64,000 nt of DNA. It comes from Acidobacteriales bacterium 59-55 (GTDB lineage: Bacteria; Acidobacteriota; Terriglobia; Terriglobales; Acidobacteriaceae). Within the stretch, counting starts at the first letter, position 1, and the number at the start of each line of letters is the position of its first letter. The translations under genes were made by a program, and so were the position numbers. The stretch spans positions 229,428-293,427 of the forward strand of contig MKSV01000006.1 in the NCBI GenBank assembly GCA_001897435.1, written 5' to 3'. This document shows positions 1 through 9,923 of this stretch, piece by piece. A model generated the notes under the pieces. That model had not been told where the DNA came from and made no database searches. It saw only the letters and a list, made by a program, of their open reading frames with translations.

Positions 1-609
1 TGGTCCGTAGAAGCCGCCGCAGAAGATCCCGTCCTCGTCGTTCCCTGGTCTGATCCCTCGGACCCCAGCGGAAACCGCCGTTTCATCGACCTCCGCGAAA
101 ATCCCTACGACCTCGATCACCTTCCTGAAGCTGAGCTCTATCCGCCATTGATGCACGCGCTCCGCGCCCTCAACGCCGCGCGATCGCCTGTCTTCACCGC
201 CAAGTGCGATGCCTGGCCGCTCAGCGTAGAAGAGCATGGGGACGAGTTCGCCCAGCTTTGCCTCGACCTCGATATCTTTGACGGCGGAGTCAGCGACACG
301 GCCAACGGCTTCGCCAGCTACATTGACATCCTCTGGCGCGAACGCTCCATCTTTGCTTCGTTTCACCAGCATGAGCAGCTTCTCCACCGCCTCACCCGCC
401 ACGCCGCCATGCTCGACTACCCGTATGCCATGCTCGATTGCATCGTTCGCCCCGCGCTGATCGACCTTACCGGACCGCAAGAGGGCTTCGCCTTGAGTCT
501 CTATGTCAAGGCCCTCGGCCACGATCCGGGGGCAGCCGAAGAGAACTGGGCAGCCGCCCTCGACGCCGTCGTAGCCTTGCTTCGCAACAAAGACCTGTCC
601 TTTGCCTGA
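1..609 (+). CDS. Hypothetical protein, 3' part only
   Basis: The reading frame is open from the first base of the window to the TGA at 607-609, so this is the 3' end of a gene that begins upstream. An internal ATG at 148 exists, but the frame before it is also protein-like (it includes a stretch reading FIDLRENPYDLDHL), so I do not take it as the start. The 202 visible residues are acidic and mostly alpha-helical in character, with no signal peptide, membrane segment or motif that I recognise. I cannot assign a function. It ends 89 bases before the tRNA gene. Confidence 0.6.
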   Translation, partial: WSVEAAAEDPVLVVPWSDPSDPSGNRRFIDLRENPYDLDHLPEAELYPPLMHALRALNAARSPVFTAKCDAWPLSVEEHGDEFAQLCLDLDIFDGGVSDTANGFASYIDILWRERSIFASFHQHEQLLHRLTRHAAMLDYPYAMLDCIVRPALIDLTGPQEGFALSLYVKALGHDPGAAEENWAAALDAVVALLRNKDLSFA

Positions 610-698
610 TGGCTGCTGCCGGATCAATGCCGGGGTAGAACTTCCAGCTCCCTGCTCCCCATCCATACCCGCTACAATCAAAGATCAGAGCCGCGCAT

Positions 699-775
699 GG
701 GCGAGTAGCTCAATCGGATAGAGCACGAGCCTTCTAAGCTCGGGGTTGCAGGTTCGATCCCTGCCTCGCCTACCA
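699..775 (+). tRNA. tRNA-Arg (anticodon TCT)
   Basis: A complete cloverleaf can be drawn. The acceptor stem pairs GGGCGAG (699-705) with CTCGCCT (765-771), including one G-T pair. The D arm closes GCTC/GAGC and the anticodon stem pairs CGAGC with GCTCG. The loop CTTCTAA (731-737) places TCT at 733-735, which reads AGA. The T arm is GCAGG-TTCGATC-CCTGC. The discriminator A (772) and the CCA tail (773-775) are encoded. Confidence 0.97.
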
Positions 776-794
776 CTACCTCGCGCGCTCCCTG

Positions 795-2036
795 TCAGGC
801 TTCCATCATTCTGTCTTCGATCGTCACCGGCGGCTCATGGTATCCGCTTCCATCGGGGCTGCCGATGGCGAAGCGCAACCCGGCCAGCCCGATCAGCGCA
901 AGCGCCAGCACGCATACTCCGTTCCAGCCCCAGCGGACCCAGGCAATCGTCGCCAGCGCCGATCCCACCGCTCCGCCGGTAAAAAACACCGTCATATAAA
1001 CGGTATTCAGACGGCTTCTCGCCGAAGGAACCAGGCCAAAGATCCGCGTCTGGTTCGCGACCTGCGTCATCTGCGCGCCAATATCGAGCACCACCACGCC
1101 AACCACCAGAGCAATCATGTGGAGCGTCGTCGAGACGCGCGCCAGTTCCTCACCCCATAGCAAGAGGTAGGACCCCGCCAGCAGGGCCATCCCCACCGCC
1201 ACCACCCACCGCGAGCCATGCTTGTCCGACATGCGACCGGCAATAGGAGCCACCAGCGCGCCCGCCGCGCCTACCATGCCGAACGTCCCGGCAATTCCGG
1301 CGCCAAGCCCATAGTGGCTGTATAACATGAAGGTCAGCGTCGTCCAGAAGCAGCTGAACGAGGCAAACAGCAGCGCTCCCAGCTCGCTTGACTCGCGCAG
1401 CAGCGGCTGCGTCCGGTAGAGCGTCCACAGCGACTTCATCGCCTCGCCGTACCGCAAAGCCTCCTTGGGCGGCAGCCTGGGCATCACCCGCCACAGCAGA
1501 GGCACAAACGCCATATTCATGATCGCCGCGACGCCAAAGACCCAACGCCAACTTGAGATATCGGTCAGCCATCCAGCAAAGGTCCGCGCCAGCAGGATGC
1601 CTAGCAGGAGGCCCATCATGACGATGCCGATCGCTCTCCCACGCTGCTCGTCGCTTACCAGGTCCGGAGCAATCGGCAGGACCACATGGGTCACCGACGC
1701 GAATGCTCCCATCAGCACGCTGCCCGCGATCAGCCAGCTCAGGCTCGGCGCCAGCGCCGACAAGGCCAGTGCAACTGCGACTGCCCCGTACATCCGCATC
1801 AATAAGGAGCGGCGCTCCAACACATCGCCCAACGGCACAAAGAATAGCAGCCCCATCGCATAGCCCACCTGCGTCGCGACGGCTACAAATCCGGTATGGC
1901 CCGCGTTGGCACCATAGGTATGACCCATCTCCAGCAGCAGCGGCTGGTTATAGTACAGCGACGACACACCAACAGCGCAGGCAAGCCCCAGAAAGGGCAG
2001 CGGGGCGCGAAGGGCTGCACGAGGATTTTCAGTCAT
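795..2036 (-). CDS. Major facilitator superfamily transporter
   Basis: 413 residues, the normal MFS length, with about twelve hydrophobic segments. Near the N terminus is SSLYYNQPLLLEMG, which is typical of a group of putative drug or sugar-type efflux MFS proteins. The loop after TM2 carries PLGDVLERRSLL, a variant of the MFS loop 2-3 motif (GxLaDrxGrr), and the half-repeat appears again as PIAGRMSDKHGSRW. The protein would sit in the inner membrane and exchange a small solute using the proton gradient; the substrate cannot be told from sequence. It stands alone on the minus strand, convergent with the tRNA and separated by 88 bp from the next minus-strand gene. Confidence 0.85.
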   Translation of the reverse strand: MTENPRAALRAPLPFLGLACAVGVSSLYYNQPLLLEMGHTYGANAGHTGFVAVATQVGYAMGLLFFVPLGDVLERRSLLMRMYGAVAVALALSALAPSLSWLIAGSVLMGAFASVTHVVLPIAPDLVSDEQRGRAIGIVMMGLLLGILLARTFAGWLTDISSWRWVFGVAAIMNMAFVPLLWRVMPRLPPKEALRYGEAMKSLWTLYRTQPLLRESSELGALLFASFSCFWTTLTFMLYSHYGLGAGIAGTFGMVGAAGALVAPIAGRMSDKHGSRWVVAVGMALLAGSYLLLWGEELARVSTTLHMIALVVGVVVLDIGAQMTQVANQTRIFGLVPSARSRLNTVYMTVFFTGGAVGSALATIAWVRWGWNGVCVLALALIGLAGLRFAIGSPDGSGYHEPPVTIEDRMMEA

Positions 2037-2124
2037 TATTAAGAGGCCTGACCACTAGTGTAACCAATTGTCCCCTTAATATTTAAGAGGCGACCTCTCC
2101 CAGGGTCGCGCGGTAGATCCCTAC

Positions 2125-3063
2125 TTATCCAGCCACCTTTACCGGCCGTCCACCCCGGCTGACGATCGACAGCTTCTCCGCATTAAGAATCTTCCGCGCC
2201 TGGTCCCGGGCATGACTCGACCAGGGGCCCGTCGGGTCCAGCCGGACATAGGCGAGCCAGTGCCGCAGCGCCCTGCGCCTGTGACCCTGCCGCTCATACG
2301 CCAGCGCCAGGTTGTAGTGGGCGTCCGCATACTGCGGAACCAGGGTCACCGCCTTCTGATAGGCCCGCGTTGCCTCATCCAGTTGCTGCATCTCATCGAG
2401 AACGTTACCCAGGTCGAAGAACGCCAGCGCATAGTCCGGGTCCGCGACCGTAGCACGCCGGTAAAGCTCTTCCGCCGCTTCATACTCCCTCAGGTTGTAG
2501 TGAATAGTCCCCAGATTGATCAGCGCCGGGGCATGACTCGGCTTCGCCGCCAAAATCGACTCGTAGATCTCGATCGCCGCTGGAATCGTCGCCGGATTCT
2601 CTTCCATCTTCACCGCTCGCAGAAATCGCTCCTGCATCTCAGCGGCCTGACGTGATGAGTCCTGAGCGCCCGCCCGGGCCAGACTCAACTGGCGCCCGCC
2701 GAGCGTATCGAAATCGAACGCAAGCTGTTGTGTCAGCGGATCGAACAGCGCACCGCCCTGGCGAAACGCCAATCGAGACCCTCGCCGCACCGCGCTCGCC
2801 TCCATCAACGGATTGCGCATTCCCCCTACGCGCTGCATCGCATCGACAGAGGCACGGATGCTCTTGGCCGAGATACGCGTCGTCGCCTGCAGATCGCGCA
2901 GCGTCCGCAACTGTCCCAGGTCTTCAAAGGTGTAATGTTCGTTGGCGGATATCAGTCCGGCTCGCTCCCACGCCGCGAGCTGGCGCGCATGCAAGTGCAG
3001 TATCCGTAAAACGTCTTGACGGCAGTATCGGGTCACGTCGGTGTCTCGGTTGGCCCCGCCCAT
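2125..3063 (-). CDS. MerR-like helix-turn-helix / TPR protein
   Basis: 312 residues. Residues about 11-75 look like a MerR-type winged helix: RYCRQDVLRILHLHARQLAAW, then a wing region ending YTFEDLGQLRTLRDLQ. A linker of about 90 residues follows, then at least three tetratricopeptide repeats (about 145-275) with the usual spacing of Ala, Gly and Tyr, for example INLGTIHYNLREYEAAEELY and FFDLGNVLDEMQQLDEA. There is no signal peptide or membrane segment, so a cytoplasmic DNA-binding protein with a protein-interaction tail is likely. It is divergent from the exported glycosidase-like gene at 3294, with 230 bp between. The ligand and targets are unknown. Confidence 0.7.
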   Translation of the reverse strand: MGGANRDTDVTRYCRQDVLRILHLHARQLAAWERAGLISANEHYTFEDLGQLRTLRDLQATTRISAKSIRASVDAMQRVGGMRNPLMEASAVRRGSRLAFRQGGALFDPLTQQLAFDFDTLGGRQLSLARAGAQDSSRQAAEMQERFLRAVKMEENPATIPAAIEIYESILAAKPSHAPALINLGTIHYNLREYEAAEELYRRATVADPDYALAFFDLGNVLDEMQQLDEATRAYQKAVTLVPQYADAHYNLALAYERQGHRRRALRHWLAYVRLDPTGPWSSHARDQARKILNAEKLSIVSRGGRPVKVAG

Positions 3064-3293
3064 AAATCCGGTTCAGCAAACTCTAGTTGCAGTATGCCGC
3101 TCTCATTCACGCCAATCAAGCCCCTTTCTCGCTAACATCCTCAAATACCAGTGGATATCTTGTACCAAATCGGGTTCCGGCAGGTAGCGAACCGCTGTAC
3201 CCTGTTTGTGACTGAAATGCGAATCAATGGCGGACGGCAAAATCGCCGCCGTCTGTTTTGAAATCGATCCCTCTGCGACGGAGAAAGACCTGC

Positions 3294-6005
3294 ATGCATC
3301 CAGAGAAAAATAAGTGGAGCCGCCGCCGTTTTTTACAGACGGCAGGAACGTTAGCGGCACTGGCAAGCACCGAGATCAAGAGCGTTGCAGCAACCGGGGC
3401 TCGTGGAGTTTCACTGGCGCTGGACCCATCCGATCCCATCGTCGGCGCTCCCGAGTCAATATGGGCAGCCAACGAACTGGAGCACTCGCTGGTCGCAAAG
3501 GGAATCAAGGTTCTGCGCTGCCAGCGGGTAGCGCAGGCAAATGCGGGCGATCTCTGCATCGTGGCGGCGGGTTCAGCCTCGCCGATCTCAGTAGAAGTGT
3601 TGCAAGCGGCAAGTGCCACCGTATCACCAGCCCCCGAATCGCTTGGCATCTTTCCCGGTGAGGCGGCGGGCCGAAAGGTCATTCTGGCCTGCGGGCATGA
3701 CGCGCGAGCGATGGTCTATGCGCTGCTCGATCTCGCAGACCGCGTGCAGAACTCCGCCGATCCGATCGCTACATTGGCCCACATAACGCCGCACGCCGAG
3801 CGGCCGGCAAACCAGGTCCGCAGCATCACGCGGCTCTTCACCAGCGACGTGGAGGATAAGCCCTGGTACAACGACCGCGAGATGTGGCCCCAGTATCTAA
3901 CCATGCTGGCCACACAGAGGTTCAACCGCTTCAACCTGGCGTTCGGCATCGGCTACGACTTTATCCGGCAGGTCACGGACGCTTATTTCCTGTTTACTTA
4001 TCCCTTCCTCCTCTCGGTGCCGGGGTACAACGTGCGGGTGCCGCAGTTGCCGGACGCCGAGCGCGACCACAATCTGGAGATGCTCCGCTACATCGGCGAG
4101 CAAACCGTGGCGCGAGGCATGGAGTTCCACATAGGCCTGTGGATGCATGGCTACGAGTGGATCGACAGCCCTCACCCCAACTACACCATCGAAGGCATCA
4201 CCCGGGAGAACCACGGAGTCTACTGCCGCGACGCAGTACGCATGCTGCTGAAGGCATGTCCGACGATCAGCGGCGTCACCTTCCGCATCCACGGCGAGAG
4301 CGGTGTGCAGGAGGGCAGCTACCAGTTCTGGAAGACGGTCTTCGACGGCGTCGCCACCTGCGGCCGCACGGTACAACTGGACATGCACACCAAGGGCATG
4401 ACCCAGGCGATGACCGATATCGCCCTGGCAACAAAGCAGCCGGTGAGCATGTCTCCCAAGTTCTGGGGCGAGCACATGGGCATGACCTATCACCAGGCCG
4501 ACATCCGCAAGTTCGAGCGACCCAAGCCCGGGGACGAGAACAAGACCGGCCTGATGAAGCTCAGCGCCGGAACGCGAAGCTTCCTGCGTTACGGCTATGG
4601 AGACCTGCTGCGCGAGGATCGGCCATGGACCGTCGTGCATCGCATCTGGCCGGGAACGCAGCGCCTGCTGCTGTGGGGCGACCCGGTAACAGCGGCGGGC
4701 TACTCCCGCTGCTTCAGCTTCTGCGGCAGCAACGGCGTGGAGATCTGCGAGCCGCTCTCGTTCAAAGGCAGACGCGGCACCGGGCTCCCGGGCGGACGCT
4801 GCGCCTACGAAGATGCAAGCCTGAAGCCGCACTGGGACTGGGAGAAGTATCAATATACCTACCGGGTCTGGGGACGGCTTCTCTACAATCCCGATGCCGA
4901 GCCCGATACCTGGCAACGGACGCTGCGCAGCGAATTTGGCGGCGGCGCGGAGCATGTCGAGGCATCGCTATCCCAGGCCAGCCGCATTCTTCCAGCGGTA
5001 ACGACGGCTTATGCTCCCTCCGCAGGCAATAACACCTACTGGCCGGAGTTGTACTTCAACCAGTCGTTTGTGGATGCCGAACACCCGGGACCATATGGCG
5101 ACAGCATGGCTCCAAAGGTCTTCGACAACGCAAGCCCCTTCGACCCGCAGTTGTTCTCGCAGATGAACGAGTTCGCAGCGGAGATCCTGGGCGGCGAACG
5201 AACGGGCAAATACTCGCCTATCGAAGTCGCACAGTGGATCGAGGGCTACGCCGACGAATCGCTGCGGCATCTGAAGCAGGCCGATAAAACAGTGAGCAGG
5301 AAACAAAGCCCCGAGTATCGGAGGCTCGCCATCGACGTTACCCTGCAGGCTGGGCTAGGGCAATTCTTTGGCGCAAAGTTCCGCAGCGGCGTGCTCTACG
5401 CCATCTACCAGAAGACCGGCGACCGCAGCGCGCTCGAGGCGTCGCTGTCGATGTACCGCAAGGCTCGGGATCACTGGGCGCAGCTTGCAAACACGGCAAA
5501 AGGGATCTACGTGGCCGATATCACCGTTGGGGAGCAGCCGCAGCAGCGCGGCCACTGGCTCGACCGCCTTCCCGCCATCGATCGCGATATCGCGGCTATC
5601 GCACAGAAGCTCAATGAAGCACCAGCAGGCACGGTATCGCCGCAGATAGCAGCCGTGATTCAACAGACGCTGGGACATCCACATCGGGTGACTCCGGCCT
5701 GCAAACACGATGTCCCGGCAGCGTTTCGCGCGGGCGAGCCGCTGGAGCTGGAACTCTCGCTCCCGCACCCTGCCGCCGTGCGGCTCTACTACCGGCATGT
5801 CAATCAGGCAGAGCGGTATGCGTCGCTGGCCATGGAGACTCGCGGTCGGTCCTACCACGCGACTATTCCCGCCGACTACACCAGGTCCGACTATCCCCTG
5901 GAGTATTACTTCGAGATCAAAGAAAACAACGAAGACGTGACCCTGCTTCCCGGCTTCTCAAAGAACCTCACCGGGCAGCCCTACTTCGTGGTTCGGCGAG
6001 CTTAG
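3294..6005 (+). CDS. Tat-exported glycoside-hydrolase-like protein
   Basis: The start is placed at ATG 3294 because a GGAGAAAG ribosome site (3280-3287) precedes it; a TTG further up (3258) has none. The 903-residue product opens with a twin-arginine signal, SRRRFLQTAGTLAALAS (residues 9-25), so it is exported folded. A substrate-assisting alpha/beta domain (about 35-170) is followed by a likely TIM barrel (about 180-500) rich in Trp, His and acidic residues, for example IGLWMHGYEWIDS and FRIHGESGVQEGSYQFW. The C terminus (about 800-900) is beta-rich. This order resembles the GH67/GH20 architecture of uronidases and hexosaminidases, but I cannot name the family with certainty. It is 96 bp upstream of another large secreted protein and probably cotranscribed with it. 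Confidence 0.65.
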   Translation: MHPEKNKWSRRRFLQTAGTLAALASTEIKSVAATGARGVSLALDPSDPIVGAPESIWAANELEHSLVAKGIKVLRCQRVAQANAGDLCIVAAGSASPISVEVLQAASATVSPAPESLGIFPGEAAGRKVILACGHDARAMVYALLDLADRVQNSADPIATLAHITPHAERPANQVRSITRLFTSDVEDKPWYNDREMWPQYLTMLATQRFNRFNLAFGIGYDFIRQVTDAYFLFTYPFLLSVPGYNVRVPQLPDAERDHNLEMLRYIGEQTVARGMEFHIGLWMHGYEWIDSPHPNYTIEGITRENHGVYCRDAVRMLLKACPTISGVTFRIHGESGVQEGSYQFWKTVFDGVATCGRTVQLDMHTKGMTQAMTDIALATKQPVSMSPKFWGEHMGMTYHQADIRKFERPKPGDENKTGLMKLSAGTRSFLRYGYGDLLREDRPWTVVHRIWPGTQRLLLWGDPVTAAGYSRCFSFCGSNGVEICEPLSFKGRRGTGLPGGRCAYEDASLKPHWDWEKYQYTYRVWGRLLYNPDAEPDTWQRTLRSEFGGGAEHVEASLSQASRILPAVTTAYAPSAGNNTYWPELYFNQSFVDAEHPGPYGDSMAPKVFDNASPFDPQLFSQMNEFAAEILGGERTGKYSPIEVAQWIEGYADESLRHLKQADKTVSRKQSPEYRRLAIDVTLQAGLGQFFGAKFRSGVLYAIYQKTGDRSALEASLSMYRKARDHWAQLANTAKGIYVADITVGEQPQQRGHWLDRLPAIDRDIAAIAQKLNEAPAGTVSPQIAAVIQQTLGHPHRVTPACKHDVPAAFRAGEPLELELSLPHPAAVRLYYRHVNQAERYASLAMETRGRSYHATIPADYTRSDYPLEYYFEIKENNEDVTLLPGFSKNLTGQPYFVVRRA

Positions 6006-6101
6006 TTCAGCAGCGATTCACACCACCGCTAGACCATTCCCGCGCGCCGCAATATAGTGGTTCGGCAACTTGTTCTCAGCCGGGACCGAGGGATAGGCAT
6101 C

Positions 6102-9100
6102 ATGCGGCATTTGCAATCGCTTTTTGCAGTGAGTTTGCTCGCGGGAACGATGTTGGCAGTGGCACAATCATCCCAGCAACCATCACAACAGCCAGGCCTG
6201 TTGTTCTACCTCTCGGCGGACCACGGATTCAAAGCCGACTATGCCTCCGGCGATCCCACGCCGAACTTCCTCGCGGACGTCAAGATCCTCCCTGGCGGCG
6301 CAAAGGGTTCCTACCTGCAATGCGGCAACGATCAACTGCTCTCATACTGGGCTCCCGGCAACATCTATGCGCAGCGTGGAACCATCTCGTTCGACTGGCG
6401 CTCGCGCGATCCCGTCGATCAGACCGAGTTTCCGATCTTCCGCGTCGGCTATGCCGACCACTCCAGCTGGGACATGGTGTGGATGCGGATCGACTACAAC
6501 GGCCACGGGTTCGATGCCTTCGTCACCGACGCGAACCTGGGCCGCACCCGCGTCTCGTACACGATGCCGAACTTCCCCAAGCCGAATCAGTGGGTGCATC
6601 TGGCGCTCGCCTGGGACGAGACGACCGGCATTCGCTTCTATGTCAATGGCAAACTGGTGGCGCAGAAGGCGGCAACCGGACTCTTCGACGCGACCCTCGA
6701 TCAGTTTGGTCCGCACTCCCGCCTGATCGCTCCGACCGGCGTGGAAAGCTCCTATAACTTCGACCGCGGCGGCGACGTCGATGAGCTGCGCATCTACGAC
6801 CGCATGCTCTCGGACGCCAACATCGCAGCGCTGGCCAAAGAGGAAACACCACAGACTATCCCACCACTGACACGCAGTATCTCGGATAAGGACTGGCAGA
6901 AGGAGTGGTGGTTCCGCTACGGCTGGAATCGCCCGGGCGATATTCCCGCGCCGCTTCAATCCTCCTCCACCACGATCCGCAAGGTTGAGATTCACGATGT
7001 ATACGACCTCAAGCGCTGGTGGTGGCGGGCGACCGACGGCATCCGCGAGACGACCTGGCCGGGTGTCTACAACCGCTCGCGGCTGGAGGGCCGCCGCGAC
7101 TACTTTCAGCTACCGGACTGGGACACCTATTCCCTCTCCGGCAAGACCGTAACCTTCTTCATGCCGAACGAGCCCTGGAACCATATCGAGATGGAGGGCG
7201 CGGCGTGGGGCACCATGTCGCTGCTCTCGCACGATCTCGAAAAGGCAACCGACTCCGAACGGACACTCTTCAAGCGACCAAAAGGGCAGGAGAGAACCTT
7301 CAACCAGATCGACAAGCCCATCACCGGCCAGAAGTTGCGTTTCACCAACGTGGAACAGGAGACGCCTCTCGGTGAGTTGTCTGCGTACTACGTTCATCCC
7401 GGGCCTGCGCCGGCAGGCATCGCGGAACTCACGTACAAGCTGACAGCCACCGTCGAGCCGGACAATCCTTCGCTCGCGCCTCTAGTGAAATATATCGATG
7501 GCCGTTACCCTTCCGACGAGCGCATGACCATGGTTGCCCTGCCCCCCGGCGCTCCCAGCACGGCGAGAAAAACCCCGCAGAAGGGCCTGCCGGTCGTCAA
7601 CATCCTTGTTCCCGCTGACTTCCGCAAGGTGCAGGCGGAGAGCGGGCACGGCTTCTCCTACACATGGGAGAACATGGACGGCGGCCTCGACGGCATCGCC
7701 ATCGACCTGCCCGCGCTGAATCTCAAGCCGACGCACGGCGAATATCTACCGCTCAATATCCAGATCAAAGACCCGCTGTGGCCGATGCGCGACATGCTCG
7801 ACTTCAGCTTCTCGGTCAAACCAGGCGAGCCGCATACTCTGTGGCTCGATACGCGCGACCGCATCCTGCCCAATAACAAGAGCCTCTGGATCACAATCGC
7901 CGCAGCCGGTGGCGACTTCGGCCCCCAGGCGCTCGAAGGCGCACAACTGCGCCTGATCTTCAAGCCGTGGAAGGAAGCGGCAAAGGAGCACGTGGCTGAC
8001 CGCTTTACCCAGGTGCGCGACAACTTCGCCAACATGGTCGAAGAGAATGTCACTTCGAAGAAGCTCAACACCTTCAATCGCTTCAATGCCGACATCAGCG
8101 ACCTGCTGCGCGTCGATCCCCAGAACTACCTGGCCCGCACCTACTGGTACGACGTCAACCGGGAGCAGGCAAAGCCGCCATTCACGCTACCCGCCACGCC
8201 TCCGGGCATCCCTGACTGGGCCTTTCTCCAGACGACCGACCTCGGCTATCTCAAGCAATTAGTTAACTGGTACATCGACAATCGCCAGATCGCGAACGGC
8301 GAGTTCGGCGGCGGCCTCTCCGACGACAGCGACTTCCTCAACTGGTGGCCGCCTACCGCGCTGATGGGTGTTACGCCGGAGAAGATCAAGAAGTCTGTGC
8401 TCAAGACCATGGACGCCATGTACGACCAGCACATGTTCACCAATGGCCTGGCGACCGGTCAGTATGACGAGCTACACAGCTATGAAGACGGCATCAACGT
8501 CCTCGGCCAGTCCATGATGATCGACTTCGGCAGCCCGAAGCAGATTGAACGCGCCATGGTAACGGCTCGCCGCCTGGAGTGGTTGACCGGCATCAATGCG
8601 GCCGGCCACCGCCATATCCGGTCGTCTTACTTCAGCGGCGCAAAGATGGCCGAAGATGGGGTCTGGGGATGGTCCAAGCCGAACTCCTACTTCGTCTTCC
8701 AGCCGGCGCTCTCGCTGGTACTGTTCAACGGCGCGCCTGAGACCCGGAAGATGGTGCTGGAGCTGGCCGATGGCCTGCTGGCCCATCGCAAGCTCGGCCC
8801 TAACGGAAAGTACACCATCGACGCCACCATCAACTTCAAGTCTGACGCGGACCTCCCCGGCAAAGCCCCCTGGTTCATCTTCTGGGCTGCTTACCGCTGG
8901 ACCGGGGACAAGAAATACATCCAGCCATTCCTCGATGACGGTGCGTCATCCCTGCAGTCGATCAACTCCAACGCGCTCGACATGCTCAACATGCGCGATA
9001 GCTGGGGCAGGCAGGTGCTTGCGTCTGAGCCCACAGCTTCAACCGTCTCCCGGCCTTCGACCGTCACGCAGAAAGAGGCGCTCGCCCCCTTCGCCTGGCA

Positions 9101-9923
9101 GATGACCGGCGACAAAAAGTATCTGGAGCACTTGTACGCCTCCCAGATCGAAGACGCCGTCGATCGTCAGTTCATCAACACCGAAGGCAGTCTCTGGATC
9201 GACCGCATCTACTTCAACACCGGCGCTCTGCAGCGTGCTCGCCTCGGCGGCATCGCCTTGATGCGCGGAGACGTCTATCCCGGCAACGCCGTCAGTTGGA
9301 AGTTCGACGCGCCTGCCAACGCCCAGAGCGTCGCGATCCTTATTCCGGACGCGACTCCCGATCACATGAAGATCATGGCCTACAATCTCGACGCCGTCCC
9401 CGTAAAAGCCCACCTTACCGGCTGGGAGATCGATCCCGGCAAGTGGGAGATCACGCAGGGTACGCAGGCCGTCGTTGAAAGTGATCCGCTCCGCAACGTC
9501 ACCACCCGGACTGAGACGTTCGAGCGCAGCCGCGACGTCGAGATCATCTTCCCTGCACACGCCACGACGGTTCTCGACCTCAAACTGGTCGGCAAGGGTG
9601 TGCCCTACTGGTCCCGCCCCGATCTGGGCATCGACCGCGAAGATGTGACGGTCGACGGTCAACAGATGAAGGTCACGGTCCACAGCATAGGAGCGGTCGA
9701 CACGCCGCCTTCCAAGGTCGTCCTTCGCGACCACGCAGGAAAGGTGCTCGCAACCGCTGACGCTCCCGCGTTGAAGGCGCCTGTCGATCTTCTACCCAAA
9801 ACCGCGACGGTCACTTTGACACTACCAGCCGACGCCCAATGGAAGGAAGGCAGTGTCACCATCGAATCGACCGGCGACCTTCCCGAGATCACGCAGAGCA
9901 ATAACCGCGTCGAACTGCAGTGA
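6102..9923 (+). CDS. Large secreted LamG-domain protein, probable polysaccharide-active
   Basis: The start is set at ATG 6102, where GAGGGAT (6088-6094) precedes it and the product begins with a Sec signal peptide (MRHLQSLFAVSLLAGTMLAVAQ). The 1273 residues run as follows. A concanavalin/LamG-like lectin domain (about 30-255) shows WVHLALAWDETTG, FYVNGKLV and GGDVDELRIYDRML. A beta-rich middle part (about 260-640) follows. Then comes an alpha-helical region (about 640-1060) with NGEFGGGLSDDSDF, a motif shape seen in alpha/alpha-toroid carbohydrate enzymes. The C terminus is a CARDB/Ig-like domain (about 1170-1273). Catalytic residues cannot be assigned. With the preceding Tat-exported protein it looks like a two-gene polysaccharide utilisation unit, but no sugar transporter or TonB receptor lies nearby. 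Confidence 0.6.
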   Translation: MRHLQSLFAVSLLAGTMLAVAQSSQQPSQQPGLLFYLSADHGFKADYASGDPTPNFLADVKILPGGAKGSYLQCGNDQLLSYWAPGNIYAQRGTISFDWRSRDPVDQTEFPIFRVGYADHSSWDMVWMRIDYNGHGFDAFVTDANLGRTRVSYTMPNFPKPNQWVHLALAWDETTGIRFYVNGKLVAQKAATGLFDATLDQFGPHSRLIAPTGVESSYNFDRGGDVDELRIYDRMLSDANIAALAKEETPQTIPPLTRSISDKDWQKEWWFRYGWNRPGDIPAPLQSSSTTIRKVEIHDVYDLKRWWWRATDGIRETTWPGVYNRSRLEGRRDYFQLPDWDTYSLSGKTVTFFMPNEPWNHIEMEGAAWGTMSLLSHDLEKATDSERTLFKRPKGQERTFNQIDKPITGQKLRFTNVEQETPLGELSAYYVHPGPAPAGIAELTYKLTATVEPDNPSLAPLVKYIDGRYPSDERMTMVALPPGAPSTARKTPQKGLPVVNILVPADFRKVQAESGHGFSYTWENMDGGLDGIAIDLPALNLKPTHGEYLPLNIQIKDPLWPMRDMLDFSFSVKPGEPHTLWLDTRDRILPNNKSLWITIAAAGGDFGPQALEGAQLRLIFKPWKEAAKEHVADRFTQVRDNFANMVEENVTSKKLNTFNRFNADISDLLRVDPQNYLARTYWYDVNREQAKPPFTLPATPPGIPDWAFLQTTDLGYLKQLVNWYIDNRQIANGEFGGGLSDDSDFLNWWPPTALMGVTPEKIKKSVLKTMDAMYDQHMFTNGLATGQYDELHSYEDGINVLGQSMMIDFGSPKQIERAMVTARRLEWLTGINAAGHRHIRSSYFSGAKMAEDGVWGWSKPNSYFVFQPALSLVLFNGAPETRKMVLELADGLLAHRKLGPNGKYTIDATINFKSDADLPGKAPWFIFWAAYRWTGDKKYIQPFLDDGASSLQSINSNALDMLNMRDSWGRQVLASEPTASTVSRPSTVTQKEALAPFAWQMTGDKKYLEHLYASQIEDAVDRQFINTEGSLWIDRIYFNTGALQRARLGGIALMRGDVYPGNAVSWKFDAPANAQSVAILIPDATPDHMKIMAYNLDAVPVKAHLTGWEIDPGKWEITQGTQAVVESDPLRNVTTRTETFERSRDVEIIFPAHATTVLDLKLVGKGVPYWSRPDLGIDREDVTVDGQQMKVTVHSIGAVDTPPSKVVLRDHAGKVLATADAPALKAPVDLLPKTATVTLTLPADAQWKEGSVTIESTGDLPEITQSNNRVELQ

